Assembly: GCA_036245525.1 (NCBI GenBank)
Contig: BTPG01000005.1
Coordinates: 213,942,179-214,006,178 of the forward strand
From: Semisulcospira habei
Lineage: Eukaryota > Mollusca > Gastropoda > Semisulcospiridae
Direction: 5' to 3'
Length of the DNA stretch: 64,000 nt
The translations under genes and the position numbers were made by a program. Under the pieces are notes generated by a model. The model worked only from the letters and a program-made list of their open reading frames with translations. It ran no database searches and had not been told where the DNA came from. Positions 11,066-22,576 of this stretch are shown here, in pieces (the first letter of the stretch is position 1; the number at the start of each line of letters is the position of its first letter).

Positions 11066-11760
11066 TTTGGTAAGTGTCACCGTCTGGGCAGTGGGCAGAT
11101 GTTCACATCTGCACGGGACATAGACGACCCCGGCCCCCACGAGTCCCCTGCTGCCTTGCAGGCCTGGCCGCTTGGCTGCGGAAAGGCTAAGGGAGGAAAC
11201 CCCTGACATCAAAGCACCCGTGTCTCCGGGGAAGGCTTTTGAGCCAGAGACTAAGACAAGGGCAGTCTGATATAAAACCTACGACCTGAGGACCTCGATG
11301 CCACCGTCCTAGCTTGCTAGGCCATGGCAAACGAACCAAGGGTTTAAAGGGTGGGGCCAGTACTGCGCACACTGCACTCCACCAAAAAGCTCCACCGCGC
11401 AGGCTTTAGGAAACGCCCAAGGACTATGACATTGAACTTTCCAAGTCCTGTAGCGATGGGCAAGAGGCAAAACGGCAGGTGAAAGATGTCACTGGAAGCC
11501 GCAGTCTCAAACCTGCATGCAGGCGGATCAGGATTTTGGTCGCCTGATGTTGACCTGGGGATGACAACGTCACTCGGCACACCCTGAACGACCAAGCAGC
11601 CTTCTCTAGGGACAGCACTGCTTGCTCCACACGGAGAGGGGCCTAGAAAAGGTGGCCTAACCAAAGCTCATCCCCTCGTAACCCCAGTTGGCTAGCCGCG
11701 GTCAACGGGCATCTTCTCCTGCGGTTCAGAAAACAAGAAAAAACAACGGATCCACTCTCA

Positions 11761-12498
11761 TGACGACCACGCCCGGACTCAACGTAGCATGCTGGAACAT
11801 CCGAACCATGCTCGACAAAGCAGACAGCGGACGCCCTGAGCGTCGCTCCGCCCTCATTGCCCATGAATTGCGGAGATTAAACATCGACATCGCCGCGCTC
11901 AGCGAAGTACGCCTCCCGGAGGAAGGCAGCCTCCAAGAACTTGGCGCTGGCTACACCGTCTACTGGTCAGGCAGGCCTGCATCAGAAAGACGGCTCTCAG
12001 GCGTGGGCTTTATGGTGAAGACCCCCATTTGCGACTAAGTTGGAAAACCTACCAACGGGTCACTCCGACCGCGTCATGTCCATGCGCCTTCCACTGAGAC
12101 ATCAGCAATACGTCACCCTTCTCAGTGTGTACTCCCCAACCCTCCTGGCAGAGCCTGCAGAAAAAGACAAGTTATACTCTGACCTGCGCAGCCTCCTGCA
12201 GAGCACCCCTGAAGACGACAAAGTCATCATCCTTGGCGACTTCAACGCCAGAGTGGGCCAAGACTCTGAAGCCTGGAAAGGAGTCCTCGGCAAGCATGGC
12301 GTTGGGAACTGCAATGACAATGGTCGCCTACTGTTGGAGCTCTGTGCAGAGCAGCAACTTGTCATCACCAACACTACTTTCCAGCAAAAGGACAGTCGAA
12401 ATACCACCTGGATGTATCCTCGCTCCAAGCACTGGCACCTTATCGACTATGTCCAGTGCGTCAGAGGGACCGCAGTGACGTCCTCCTCACCAGAGTGA
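11761..12498 (+). pseudogene. RTE-like LINE apurinic-type endonuclease
   Basis: This APE-like endonuclease nicks DNA to prime reverse transcription. The first frame carries NVACWNIRTMLD and SEVRLPEEG, corresponding to the N and E active-site blocks. A stop and frameshift occur at about 12,036. The second frame continues with YSPT, LGDFNARVGQD (the catalytic D/N block) and WMYPRSKHWHLIDYV. The final SDH block lies near 12,510 in a third frame (HTDHRLVRC). Similar sequences are often annotated in animal genomes as craniofacial development protein 2-like; that label comes from this LINE domain, not a host gene. Two or more frameshifts make it inactive. Confidence 0.85.
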
Positions 12499-12606
12499 TG
12501 CCCAGCGCAGAGTGCCACACTGACCACCGCCTTGTTCGCTGCAAACTCAGGCTCCGCCTCAAGCTGAAACCCAAGAAAGCCCCCCCCCCCCCCCCCCCAC
12601 AAGAAA

Positions 12607-14757
12607 AAGATTGATGTTGCCAGCCTTCAGCGTGACGACAAGAAAGCTGACCTTCAGGCCGATTTACAGCGCATGCTCAAAGACACAGTTGATCCAGCAG
12701 ACTCCTCCCCTGAAACACTCTGGGAATAACTGAAAACTGCTATTGTAAAATCTTCTGTGGAAGTCTTGGGCTTTGTTAGAAAGAAGAACAAAGACTGGTT
12801 TGACTTAAACGACGTAGAGATCCAGGAACTTCTAGCAAAAAAAAGAGCCGCCCACCAGGCCCACCTAGCCCAGCCTTCCTGCCATGTGAAGAAGTCTGCC
12901 TTCCGCCTCATCTGCAGCAGTCTCCAGCTTAAGCTTAGAGAACTCCAGAACGAGTGGTGGTCCAGACTCGCACAGAGGACCCAACTCTGCGCTGACAACG
13001 GTGACTACAGGGGCTTCTACGAAGCACTGAAAGCAGTGTATGGCCCTAGACACCTGGTACAAAGTCCCCTGCGAAGCGCTGATGGACAGTCACTCCTCAC
13101 AGATAATACCTCCATCTTGAACCGCTGGTCGGAATACTTTCAGGGCCTCTTCGGCGCTGAGCGCACTGTTCAAGAAACAGTCATCCTCCAAATCCCACAC
13201 CCTCCACTAAAGGTTGAATTGGACGAACCGCCCACCGCCGAAGAGACCCTCACAGCCATCCACCAGCTCAAGAGTGGCAAAGCAGCATGCATTGACGGAA
13301 TCCCGCCAGAGATCTGGAAACATGGAGGCCCAGCACTGCACAACAAGCTCCACGACCTCTTTCTCTACTGCTGGGAAATAGGAACACTACCAAAAGATCT
13401 CCGTGATGCAGTCATCACCACCCTGTACAAGAACAAAGGAGATAAGTCTGACTGCTTTAATTAACGTGGAATTACCCTGCTGTCCATTGCCGGGTAAATT
13501 CTCGCAAGGTTGCTCCTGAATCGGCTGGTACCTGCCATCGCTGAAGACCACCTCCCAGAGGGCCAGTGTGGCTTCAGAGCCAACAGGAGTACCACCGACA
13601 TGGTCTTTGTGCTGATACAGCTTCAGGAGAAGTGCCGCGAGCAGAACAAAGGGCTGTACGTAACGTTTGTCGACCTAACAAAAGCGTTTGACACTGTGAG
13701 CAGGGAAGGTATGTGGCAGATCCTGGAGCGACAAGGCTGTCCCCCAAAGTTCCTCAACATGATCGTCCAGCTCCACGAGGACCAGCAAGGCCAGGTCAGA
13801 CTAAACAGTGACCTCTCAGAACCATTCCCCATTCGCAACGGAGTGAAGCAAGGCTGCGTGCTGGCACCGACCCTCTTCGCCATCTTCTTCAGCATGATGT
13901 TGAAGCAGGCCACAGTGGACCTCGACGATGACGACGCAGTGTACATCAGGTATCGTCTCGATGGCAGCCTGTTCAACCTCAGACGACTGCAGGCCCACAC
14001 GAAAACCCTAGACCAACTGATTCGTGAGCTGCTCTTTGCTGATGACGCTGCCCTCGTTGCACACACAGAGAGAGCCTTGCAGCGCATTACGTCCTGCTTC
14101 GCAGATGCCGCCCAGCTCTTTGGTCTTGAGGTCAGTCTGAAAAAGACAGAGGTCCTTTATCAGCCAGCACCCAAAAAAGATCATCGCCCTCCCCACATCA
14201 CCATCGGCGAGTCCGAACTGAAGTCTGTACACCAGTTTACCTACCTTGGCTGCATCATCACGTCAGACGCCAAGCTGGACAAGGAGCTGGACAATATGCT
14301 GGCAAAAGCGAACAGTGCTTTCGGGCGACTATTCAAGCGGGTGTGGCACAATCAACAACTGAAAAAAGGCACCAATATCAGCGTGTACAGAGCTGTCGTC
14401 CTCACCACCCTGCTGTACGGTTCCGAGTCCTGGGCTCTCTACCGCAGCCAACTACGACTTCTCGAACGCTTTCACCAGCGCTGCCTGCGTACCATCCTCA
14501 GCATTCAATGGAGTGACTATGTCACCAACGTCGAGGTCCTTGAACAGGCGGAAACTTTGAGCATCGAGGCTTTGCTGCTGCGGACACAGCTTCGCTGGGC
14601 GGGGCACGTCTCCAGGATGGAGGATCATCGCCTACCCAAGACCACTCTGTTCGGCGAGCTCGCCACTGGACAGCGAGACAGAGGGGCACCAAAGAAGAGA
14701 TACAAAGACGGTCTCAAGAAGTCACTTAGTGCCTGCCAAATCGACCACCGCCAGTAG
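12607..14757 (+). pseudogene. RTE-like LINE reverse transcriptase, copy 2
   Basis: Nearly identical to copy 1, in two open blocks (12,757-13,464 and 13,510-14,757). A stop at 12,727 and two stops near 13,462 and 13,495 break it. Motifs are intact: DLTKAFDTV, NGVKQGCVLAP and FADD. Just before the break at 14,818 it contains about 25 codons (DTWRSTIHKAAV and neighbours, with two stops) that copy 1 has lost. The remaining C-terminal finger is at 19,312-19,498. Confidence 0.85.
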
Positions 14758-14817
14758 TCTTAGCTTGCTGCGGACCGTGACACCTGGCGCTCCACCATTC
14801 ACAAGGCAGCCGTCTTA

Positions 14818-15908
14818 GTCCATAAGCTAGGAAAGTCTACCGTGCACTCCTCCCCCCCCCCCCCCCCCCCCCCCAGTACTCAATAAGATGGGTTTCAAAG
14901 TGTTCCTTAGTATGTCCTGAGATGTTTAAGCCATGTTCCCCGAAAATCCTTAGGAACACACCAGAGATATAGCCGATGGCGCAAGGGTACCCCCATTCAC
15001 GCTCTTCGCAGGTGCTAAAATGAGGTTGAGAAACATTTTCCTCTAAATAAATCAGAATTCATTCCAGAAGCCCAAATCAGGCAATATTATGTCAAGGCAC
15101 ACCTTCTGCAGCCTCTGCAACAACAAAAAAACAGAATGAAAAAAATATTGAATCTCTGGCTCACAGTGAAGGTTTTTGTGCACCCAGTAAACGACCACTT
15201 CTGCGAAATCTCAAAAAAGCTAAAAATAATGTGTCAGATGCCTTCAGACATTTTCTATATCACTGACAGTCCATTTTCAGGTTTACATCAATAAAACAGG
15301 ATGTCACAATTATTATAAACTTGACTAGGTGATGCTGTGATTACTGTGAGTGCCACAGTGGTTGATTTAGTATCCCTACCCTCAAGTTGTAAAAATACAC
15401 AAAATTAATTAGAAAAAATTACTAAAGTTATTCCATTTTATTTTGACCTCTCTTTACCTATTAAGTTTCAATAATGTGAGCATAAAGTGCAAGAAAATAA
15501 GGAAAGTCGGCATCCTTTACAGTATGTTCGTGGTGAATGATAGCTTTTTCCCATTTAAAATTGCCGAATTGGGAAACATACGTTGTTTCTGATGCCCTCA
15601 GAAATTTTGTATACAACTGATAGGTCTTTTTTATGTTTTATTGTTTAGGATAGTGTACCACAGTTACTCCCAACCTGATGTTATGATGCTGTAATGCATT
15701 TAGGGGCCACAGTGGCTGAATCTGCTGCCCTACCCCCATTTTACCTGTACACAAAGGAACAAAAAAATGATCATAACAATTGCTCCTCTGATTAAATATT
15801 TTTGTTGCCAGTTTTGTTAACAAAATATGCATATTGAGCATAAACATTTGTGATCATTTCATTAATTTCAATGTGTCCCATCAATTTAATTGTAATTCTT
15901 TTTATTTA
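14818..15908 (+). repeat. Left terminal inverted repeat
   Basis: Pairs with 18,247-19,311. Both arms include the poly-C run, the GGTACCCCCATTCACGC type block and AATTTCAATGTG(T/A)CCCATC near the inner end, where similarity stops. Confidence 0.85.
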
Positions 15909-15949
15909 AGGCATGCTTAACAGGGGCTGCCGCTGAATCTTCTACCGTC

Positions 15950-17510
15950 TGCACATTCACCACTCTTGTCAAACTCGGGGAGATGTTGTGTCTAATGCTG
16001 TTTTTGGTCTACATTAATGACATCAGTACATTCGCGAAGTCAAGCCAAGCCACAACAGTACCAAGGTTCGTCTTCAACATCCTCCATGCGGATGACTTTG
16101 CAGTGTGGAGTGCAGCAGAACATAACGAAATAGCATCCTCCAGAATCCAGGATGCTGCCAATAGAGTCAGCAGCTGAAATAAAAGAGGCCACTCAAACTG
16201 AGCTAGACCATCTCTTTCAATCAGACGGAAAAGGTCACTTCAAAACTGGAGACCTTCCAGTACCAAAGACAGACAGGCCAACGTTACTGGCAACAAATAA
16301 ATTACTGGATTCACGTGGAGGCCTCACATTGAAGCCATGGAAGCTAGAGCTGCAAAAAAAAAGTTTATGATGAAGAAACTGGTGGGGACCACATTGGCGC
16401 AAATTACAACATCCTGGCACAAGCAAACACCTGCTCGGTCAGACCAGTTGTGCGGTACCAAGATACATCGACAACATGAAACACTGCCTGCAAAACCCAA
16501 AAAGCCAGGCTTGACAAGATGCAGAACATGGGTCATTCTCATGATGCAGTGACATTCTTAGAGCCATCTGGAGCACCCCAATTTAGGAAATATAGGACAT
16601 TGGAGCCACTGGAATGCAGAACAGCACACATGATGAAGAGACTTACTAAACACCGACAGCATGGGAGACTACAGGAGCAGACCAAGAATCGTCAGAAATG
16701 CCCAAATCTGAACCGCCAACTTAAGGTCCTGCAAAGGGCTAACACTGACGTCCTGGAACCAAGCCCAAAGATGTGTGAATAGCTCCCTTCAGATAAGTGG
16801 GCATCTCGAAAGAGCCTTCAAGACAACATAAACAATGTTCCAGGACTCTTTGCCAAAGGTCGCGGCACTGCACAAAGCCATCTTGCTGGAGGTTGTGCAC
16901 AAGCGCTACCCTCACAGCAGCTGTGATACCACACAAGATGCCATGCGCAATGAATGAAGTGGCGTGTACATCTGTTGTGCAGACCGCACTACTACCTCCC
17001 TCTCCTTACCAGCTGGCGGCAGCAGCTCCAACTATCGTACAGATCTGCAGGTGCTCAACACAGCAGCAGAGCACTAGCTAGGGAAAGGCAGCAGCTTGAT
17101 CCACTGATCTCACCAGGAAGTCTCAAGATAGACTGGATGCCCTGTCCACAAAATAGTGCTGCAGTGGATTCCTGTGCATTCTGGACTAGCTGGGAATGGA
17201 GACACTACAACAATAAAGTGATTGGCAACAGCAGAATGGCGGCTGCAGCCCGTGGGCAGATGACATCAACAAGCTGAACAGGGAGAGCCAGGCCACCATC
17301 TTTCATCTACGCACTGATTACTCTGGACTGTGTCCATACAGAAAAGCAGGAACGTTTCACAAACCCAAACTGAAGCCTGAAGGTTTACACACTTTAATCA
17401 GATCACTCTGTATCAGCAATTATTTGAAGCTTCCGTGCCTAATGCATGAAGAAATTCCAAATAAAAGAACGCTTAGCGAATGGCGGACTTCCGTAGAAGC
17501 GTAAAAAAAC
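15950..17510 (+). pseudogene. LINE relic (RT and RNase H) inside the inverted-repeat element
   Basis: Decayed frames read LFLVYINDISTFAKSSQ and then HADDFAVWSAAEHNEI, a degraded RT motif of I/jockey-group LINEs. GNKLLDSRGGLTLKP follows, and further down a block like the RNase H domain and C-terminus of such LINEs (near 17,150-17,330). Stops and frameshifts are everywhere. The order matches a single ancient LINE, but no ends were found. The relic lies wholly between the inverted repeats. Confidence 0.6.
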
Positions 17511-18246
17511 AATCAGAATGTTCGGCAGAAAGGCCATGCAGTCACTTTATGATCAGAGCTAAATAGAGATCACTTGCAAAAAGCGTCAGCATGATCGTTC
17601 ACAATGGAATAGTCACAAACTGGGGGAGAAAAAAAAAAGAAGTAGACACAAGTTTGCCAGCACGTTGTCATTTTTTACAAACTTTCACAGACTTTAAGGA
17701 AAAGGGCTAAAATTGACAGACTTTCCAGGGCCCTGAAAAAGCCTTGTCATTTTTTAACAACTTTCACAAATGTTCACAGACCGTAAGGACCCTGCTGGAC
17801 TCACCTCGTGAGACTGGGTCATGTGAAAACAGCTCTATGCGAATTTGGCGTAGAAAATCAGTCTCCTTAGCACATTCTCCAAACATGTCCATACAGAGAA
17901 GCGGTCTGCTGGCAGTTCTGACCAGAAAACACGCCCCTGCACACCAAACTCTGGAAACATGCTGCCTAGCTCTTGACAGCTCACTTATTGGCAGCCAGAA
18001 CAATATAAGATTTAAAGATGGCCATCAAAATATTGAATGTTGCAGAAGGTGGAAGTGGAGATCTTGTGGTCGACATGTGGAAACTAAGTATTTTTGATAA
18101 CATTGTTTTGGCTATTAGGAACCATGAAACTTTATTACGCATATTCATATTTACACATTCCTAGATGAAAATAAATGAAAGGGAAAGGGGAGACCTTACT
18201 AGACCCGCCTTACGCTAGGTAAAATATCACCTAAAAGACCAGCCAG

Positions 18247-19311
18247 TTAAAAATAGTTACAATTAAATTGATGGGTTACATTGAAATTAATGAAATGATC
18301 ACAACTTTTTATGCTCAATGTGCATATTAAAAAAAACTGGCAACAAAAAATATTTAAACAGAGGAGTATGACGTAAGCAATTTTTATAATTATTTTGCGT
18401 TACTTTGCGTACTGATAAAATGGGGGTAGAGCAGCAGATTCAGCCACTGTGGCCCCTAAATGCATCATAACATCACAAAATCAGGTTGGGAGTAACTGTG
18501 GTACTCTATCCTAACCAATAAAACCTAACAAAGACCTATCGGTTGTATACAAAATTTCTGAGGGCACCGGAAACAACGTACGTTTCCCAATTCGGCAATT
18601 TTAAATGGGAAAAAGCTATCATTCACCACGAATGTAGGCCTACTGTAAAAGATGCCGACTTTCCTTATTTTCTTGCTCTTTATGCTCACATTATTGAAAC
18701 TTAATAGGTAAAGAGAGGTCAAAATGAAATGGAATAACTTTAGTAATTTTTTCTAATTAATTTTGTGTATTTTTACAACTTGGGAGTAGGGATACAAAAT
18801 CAACCACTGTGGCACTCACAGTAATCACACCATCACCTAGTCAAGTTTATAATAATTGTGACATCCTGTTTTAATGACGTAAGCCTGAAAATGGACTGTC
18901 AGTGCTATAGAAAATGTCTGAAGGCTTCTGACACATTATTTTTGTCTTTTTTTGCGATTTCGCGGAAATGGCCGTTTACTGGGTGCACAAATACCTTCAA
19001 TGTGTGAGCCAGAGATTCAATATTTGTTCATTCTGTTTTTCGCAGAGGCCTTGACATAATATTGTCTGATTTGGGCTTCTGGAATGAATTCTGACTTATT
19101 TAGAGGAAAATGTTTCTCAACCTCATTTTAGCACCTGCGAAGAGCGTGAATGGGGGTACCCTTGCGCCATCGGCTATATCTCTAGTGTGTTCCTAAGGAT
19201 TTTCGGGGAACATGGCTTAAACATCTCAGGACATACTAAGGAACACTTTGAAACCCATCTTATTGAGTACTGGGGGGGGGGATGCACAGTAGACCTTCCT
19301 AGCTTGTGGAC
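18247..19311 (-). repeat. Right terminal inverted repeat
   Basis: Reverse complement of 14,818-15,908 with scattered substitutions and small indels; the poly-G run at 19,272-19,281 mirrors the left poly-C run. Confidence 0.85.
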
Positions 19312-19534
19312 TATATCCTTTGAGGACTCTCGCAGAGCTAACCTCAAGGACAAGCGGCTCAGGAGAAAAAACAGAGTTGTCGTAACTCAAAACCCTGACC
19401 AAACCTTCCCCTGCAGCCACTGCGGTCGAACCTGCCTGTCCCGGATTGGCCTCCGCAGTCACGAAAATGCCTGCAGACGACGTGGGCAAGCCCTATAGAA
19501 TCTTCGTTGGCGAAGTCAAGCCATGAGTACTGGC
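19312..19534 (+). pseudogene. C-terminal zinc finger and 3' end of RTE-like copy 2
   Basis: Continues copy 2 after the inverted-repeat element: FEDSRRANLKDKRLRRKN, then a C2H2 finger (CSHCGRTCLSRIGLRSHENAC), a stop at 19,496-19,498, and the same 3' hairpin terminus as copy 1. The finger keeps both cysteines and the later H and C; copy 1 has PTS in place of RTC beside it. Confidence 0.85.
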
Positions 19535-20061
19535 ATGGCATGAAGCACAGTCATAAGTAAACAGGGAGTAGAGTATAGGGGAGAGCACGCACCCCTGAGG
19601 AGTGCCCGTGGATAAAGTGAGGGTAGATGACACATTTCCACCAATTTTAACGACCTATGGTCTCATCAACAGGAAATCGAGGGCCCAGAGGCACAATGCC
19701 TCTGGAACTCCGATTTGCTGGATCTTCTGGTACAATTTGGATGGAATAATGGTGTTAAAAGCAGAACTGTAATCAACAAATAAAATTATGGCATAGGTGT
19801 TTGGGATTTCAAGGTGTTGTAAAACATAAAACAAACCAAGTGACACCGCATCCTCCACGGAACGTTTTTCGCGATAAGCGAATTGAAAACAATCCAGCAG
19901 AGGATCGGTAAATGTTCTCAGAAACCGGAGGACCAGGCGTTTAAGCGTCTTCATGACAACTGAGGTCAGAGCGACCGGTCTGTATTCACCCAGGGAGGAC
20001 ACTTTGGACTTCCTCGGAACAGGAATGATGGTGGACCTTTTAAAACACTGAGGAACAGAGC

Positions 20062-20158
<97 letters not shown>

Positions 20159-21838
20159 TTGAAAATGTTAGTAAAGACGCCCGAGAGCTGGTCCGCACAG
20201 TTTCTGAGTAAGCGTGGAGAAATGTTATCTGGGCCGGCAGCTTTCCTGCTGTCTAGACGCTGAAACATGTACCTGACATCGGCGTCTAAAATAATGAAAG
20301 GTGGGTTCTCAGTATGACTCCTCTCCACAGAAGGAGGTGGGGTCGTATTCTTTTTGTCAAAACGACTATAAAAGTCATTCAGAGTGTCTGGGAGAGACGC
20401 ATCTGTAACATCAGCAGTCTTGGAAGCTGGTTTATAGTTTGTAATGTCTTAGATGACCTTGCCAGATGTCTCTAGGGTTACTAGCAGTGATTTTCTGTTC
20501 TAGTCTGTCTCTGAAATTGCGCTTGGCAGTCTTAATTGCTGTTAGTACTGCATACCTGGCTTGTTTGTACCTTACTCTGTCATTGTCTTTGTATGCGTCA
20601 TGTTTTTCCTGGTGTTTGTGTTTAATGTCCACTGTAAACCATGGCTTGTCATTAGGAAAACTCTTGCAGGTCAGTCTTGGTGGGAATACAGAGGCCTTCA
20701 CAGAAGGCAATGTAGTCAGTGACAGCCTCTGTGTACTCGTGAATGTCTGATGTTACCTCCTTAAACACACGCCAGTCAGTGCACTCTAGACAGCCACGGA
20801 GTATTTCAGCTGCCTCAGGTGACCATTGTTTGATTGATTTTACTTTTGCTTTTGCACCCTTGAGCCGCCGCCTGCACGTCGGCACAAGACAAATCACGGC
20901 ATGGTCCGACCGTCCGAGCGGAGCACGGGCGACGGAACGGCAAGCGCCCTCCATGGTTGAGCAACAATGATTTAAAATTTTACTGTCTCCAGTGGCACAA
21001 GACACTCGCTTTACAAACCCAGGCATCTCTTTAACAAGATTAGCTCCATTAAAATTGCCAGCGACAACAACAAAAGAGTCCGGGTTTGAGTTCTCTGCCT
21101 GTGCAACAACATCACACAGCTGCGCCATCGCGGCCTCCGCGTTCGCCCGTGGTGGGATGCACACGACAGTAAAAATGACACGTGAGAACTCCCTCGGCAG
21201 GTAGAATGGGCGGCAGGCAATAGTCAGCGTCTCCAGGGCAACACTACATGTTTTTGACAATACCTGCACGTCTGTAGCCCAGCGATCGTTCACCAGAAAA
21301 CACACACACCCTCCACGAGATCCACCAGTAGCGTCCCGAGACCGGTCGCCACGGAAGATGGAAAAGCCGAACAGCAGAGTCGGGAACCGTCGAACCAAGC
21401 CACGTTTCAGCAAAACAAAACAAAGAGCAGTCCCCGAAATCTCGCCCAGTCAGCAGATGGCACAACAGTTCGTCAGATCCATTTCGCAGAGATCGAACGT
21501 TTGAAAGAAACATGGCGGGTAGCGGGGGGCGTAAATTGCGACGGTGAAGTCTCACAAGAGGTCCGCTCCTACGACCCCGTTTCCGCACGTGCCGGCCACG
21601 ATCTGTGTCAGAGTGAGATGCTGTGACCCAGTTTGAAATTTGAAAGTTTGCATCCCTAAAACAAGCATTCCACTCAAGTCACATTCATTCAGCGAATCTC
21701 TGATGTTGAGGAGCACATTACGGTCGTACCTGTGGCGAAAACTGAATGCCTCCTCCAGTAGAAACGCCAACACAAGCATCCCAACCACAAGCACACCTGA
21801 CATCGTGTCGCCATAAATCGGCGCCATCTTGTTTATTA
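19535..21838 (-). mobile_element. Rex1-like LINE 1, 5' and central part
   Basis: On the minus strand, from 21,838 downward, there is an N-terminal hydrophobic segment followed by RYDRNVLLNIRDS (around 21,700), then RGRRSGPLVRLHRR and PPLPAMFLSNVRSLRN, which open the endonuclease. SDHAVICLVP (endonuclease end) and RT blocks AAGPDNISPRLLRNCADQL and [17 protein letters not shown] follow. Several frameshifts are present. A pure (GA)n tract at 20,066-20,157 has expanded inside the codons for the SLS that precedes the RT. The N-terminal block lies close to the minisatellite edge, so this copy is close to full length. Confidence 0.8.
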
Positions 21839-22576
21839 AATAAAGAAGTTGCTGTGAAATGAGGCATGCCATTAAATGAGGAAGTTGCTCTGGAATGATA
21901 GACACGCCATTAAATCAGAAAGCTGCTGTGAAATGATAGACATGCCATTAAATGCGGAAGTTGCTGTGAAATGATAGGCACACTATTATTATGATGAAGT
22001 TGTTCTGGATTGACAGACCTGCCATTAAGTGAGGAAGTTGCTGTAGAATGATTGACAAGACAATAAATGAGGAAGTTACTATGAAATGATAGACACGCCA
22101 TTAAGGAAGTTGCCGTGAAATGATAGACATGCCAGTAAATTAGGAAGTTGTTGTGAAATTATAGACACGTCATTAAATAAGGAAGTTGTGAAATGATAGA
22201 CACGCCATTAAATGAGAAAGTTGTGAAATGATAGACAGGCCATTAAATGAGGAAGTTGTTGTGAAATGATAGGCACACTATTATTATGGTGAAGTTGTTC
22301 TGGATTGACAGACCTGCCATTAAGTGAGGAAGTTGCTGTAGAATGATTGACAAGACAATAAATGAGGAAGTTACTATGAAATGATAGACACGCCATTAAG
22401 GAAGTTGCCGTGAAATGATAGACATGCCAGTAAATTAGGAAGTTGTTGTGAAATTATAGACACGTCATTAAATAAGGAAGTTGTGAAATGATAGACACGC
22501 CATTAAATGAGGAAGTTGTGAAATGATAGACAGGCCATTAAATGAGGAAGTTGTTGTGAAATGATAGACACGCCAT
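21839..22576. repeat. Minisatellite, right part
   Basis: Same unit family as 9060-10,030. A higher-order repeat of about 300 bp is visible: 21,970-22,250 and 22,265-22,560 are almost the same sequence. A last fragment of the array is at 23,977-24,010. Confidence 0.9.

Larger units (their letters stand above)
11066..14817 (+). mobile_element. RTE-like LINE copy 2, main part
   Basis: The longest copy in the window. A 5'UTR (about 11,190-11,760) is followed by an endonuclease region, a poly-C run (12,580-12,599) and the RT. It is interrupted at 14,818 by the inverted-repeat element and finishes at 19,312-19,534. The target was the Rex1-like LINE 1; AGTA occurs at both outer edges and may be the duplication. 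Confidence 0.85.
14818..19311. mobile_element. 4.5-kb element with 1.1-kb terminal inverted repeats
   Basis: Long arms (14,818-15,908 and 18,247-19,311) are inverted copies at roughly 90% or more by eye. The tips read GTCCATAAGCTAGGAAAG on the left and the complement of GTCCACAAGCTAGGAAGG on the right. Each has a subterminal poly-C run and then AGTACTCAATAAGATGGG. TA lies outside both tips and is the likely duplication. It interrupts the RTE C-terminal coding region between codons for AAV and FEDSRR. The core holds only degraded LINE sequence, and no transposase is visible. It is best described as a fold-back or non-autonomous DNA element. Confidence 0.75.

Noticed and set aside
11761..12498. 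Host craniofacial development protein 2-like gene
   Set aside because: The domain is the LINE endonuclease, followed in order by the linker and RT of the same element.
14818..19311. LTR retrotransposon
   Set aside because: The kilobase-long terminal repeats are inverted, not direct, and no gag, protease or integrase is visible.
10978..19534. Long target-site duplication for RTE copy 2
   Set aside because: Only AGTA is shared at the two edges, which is too short to be sure.
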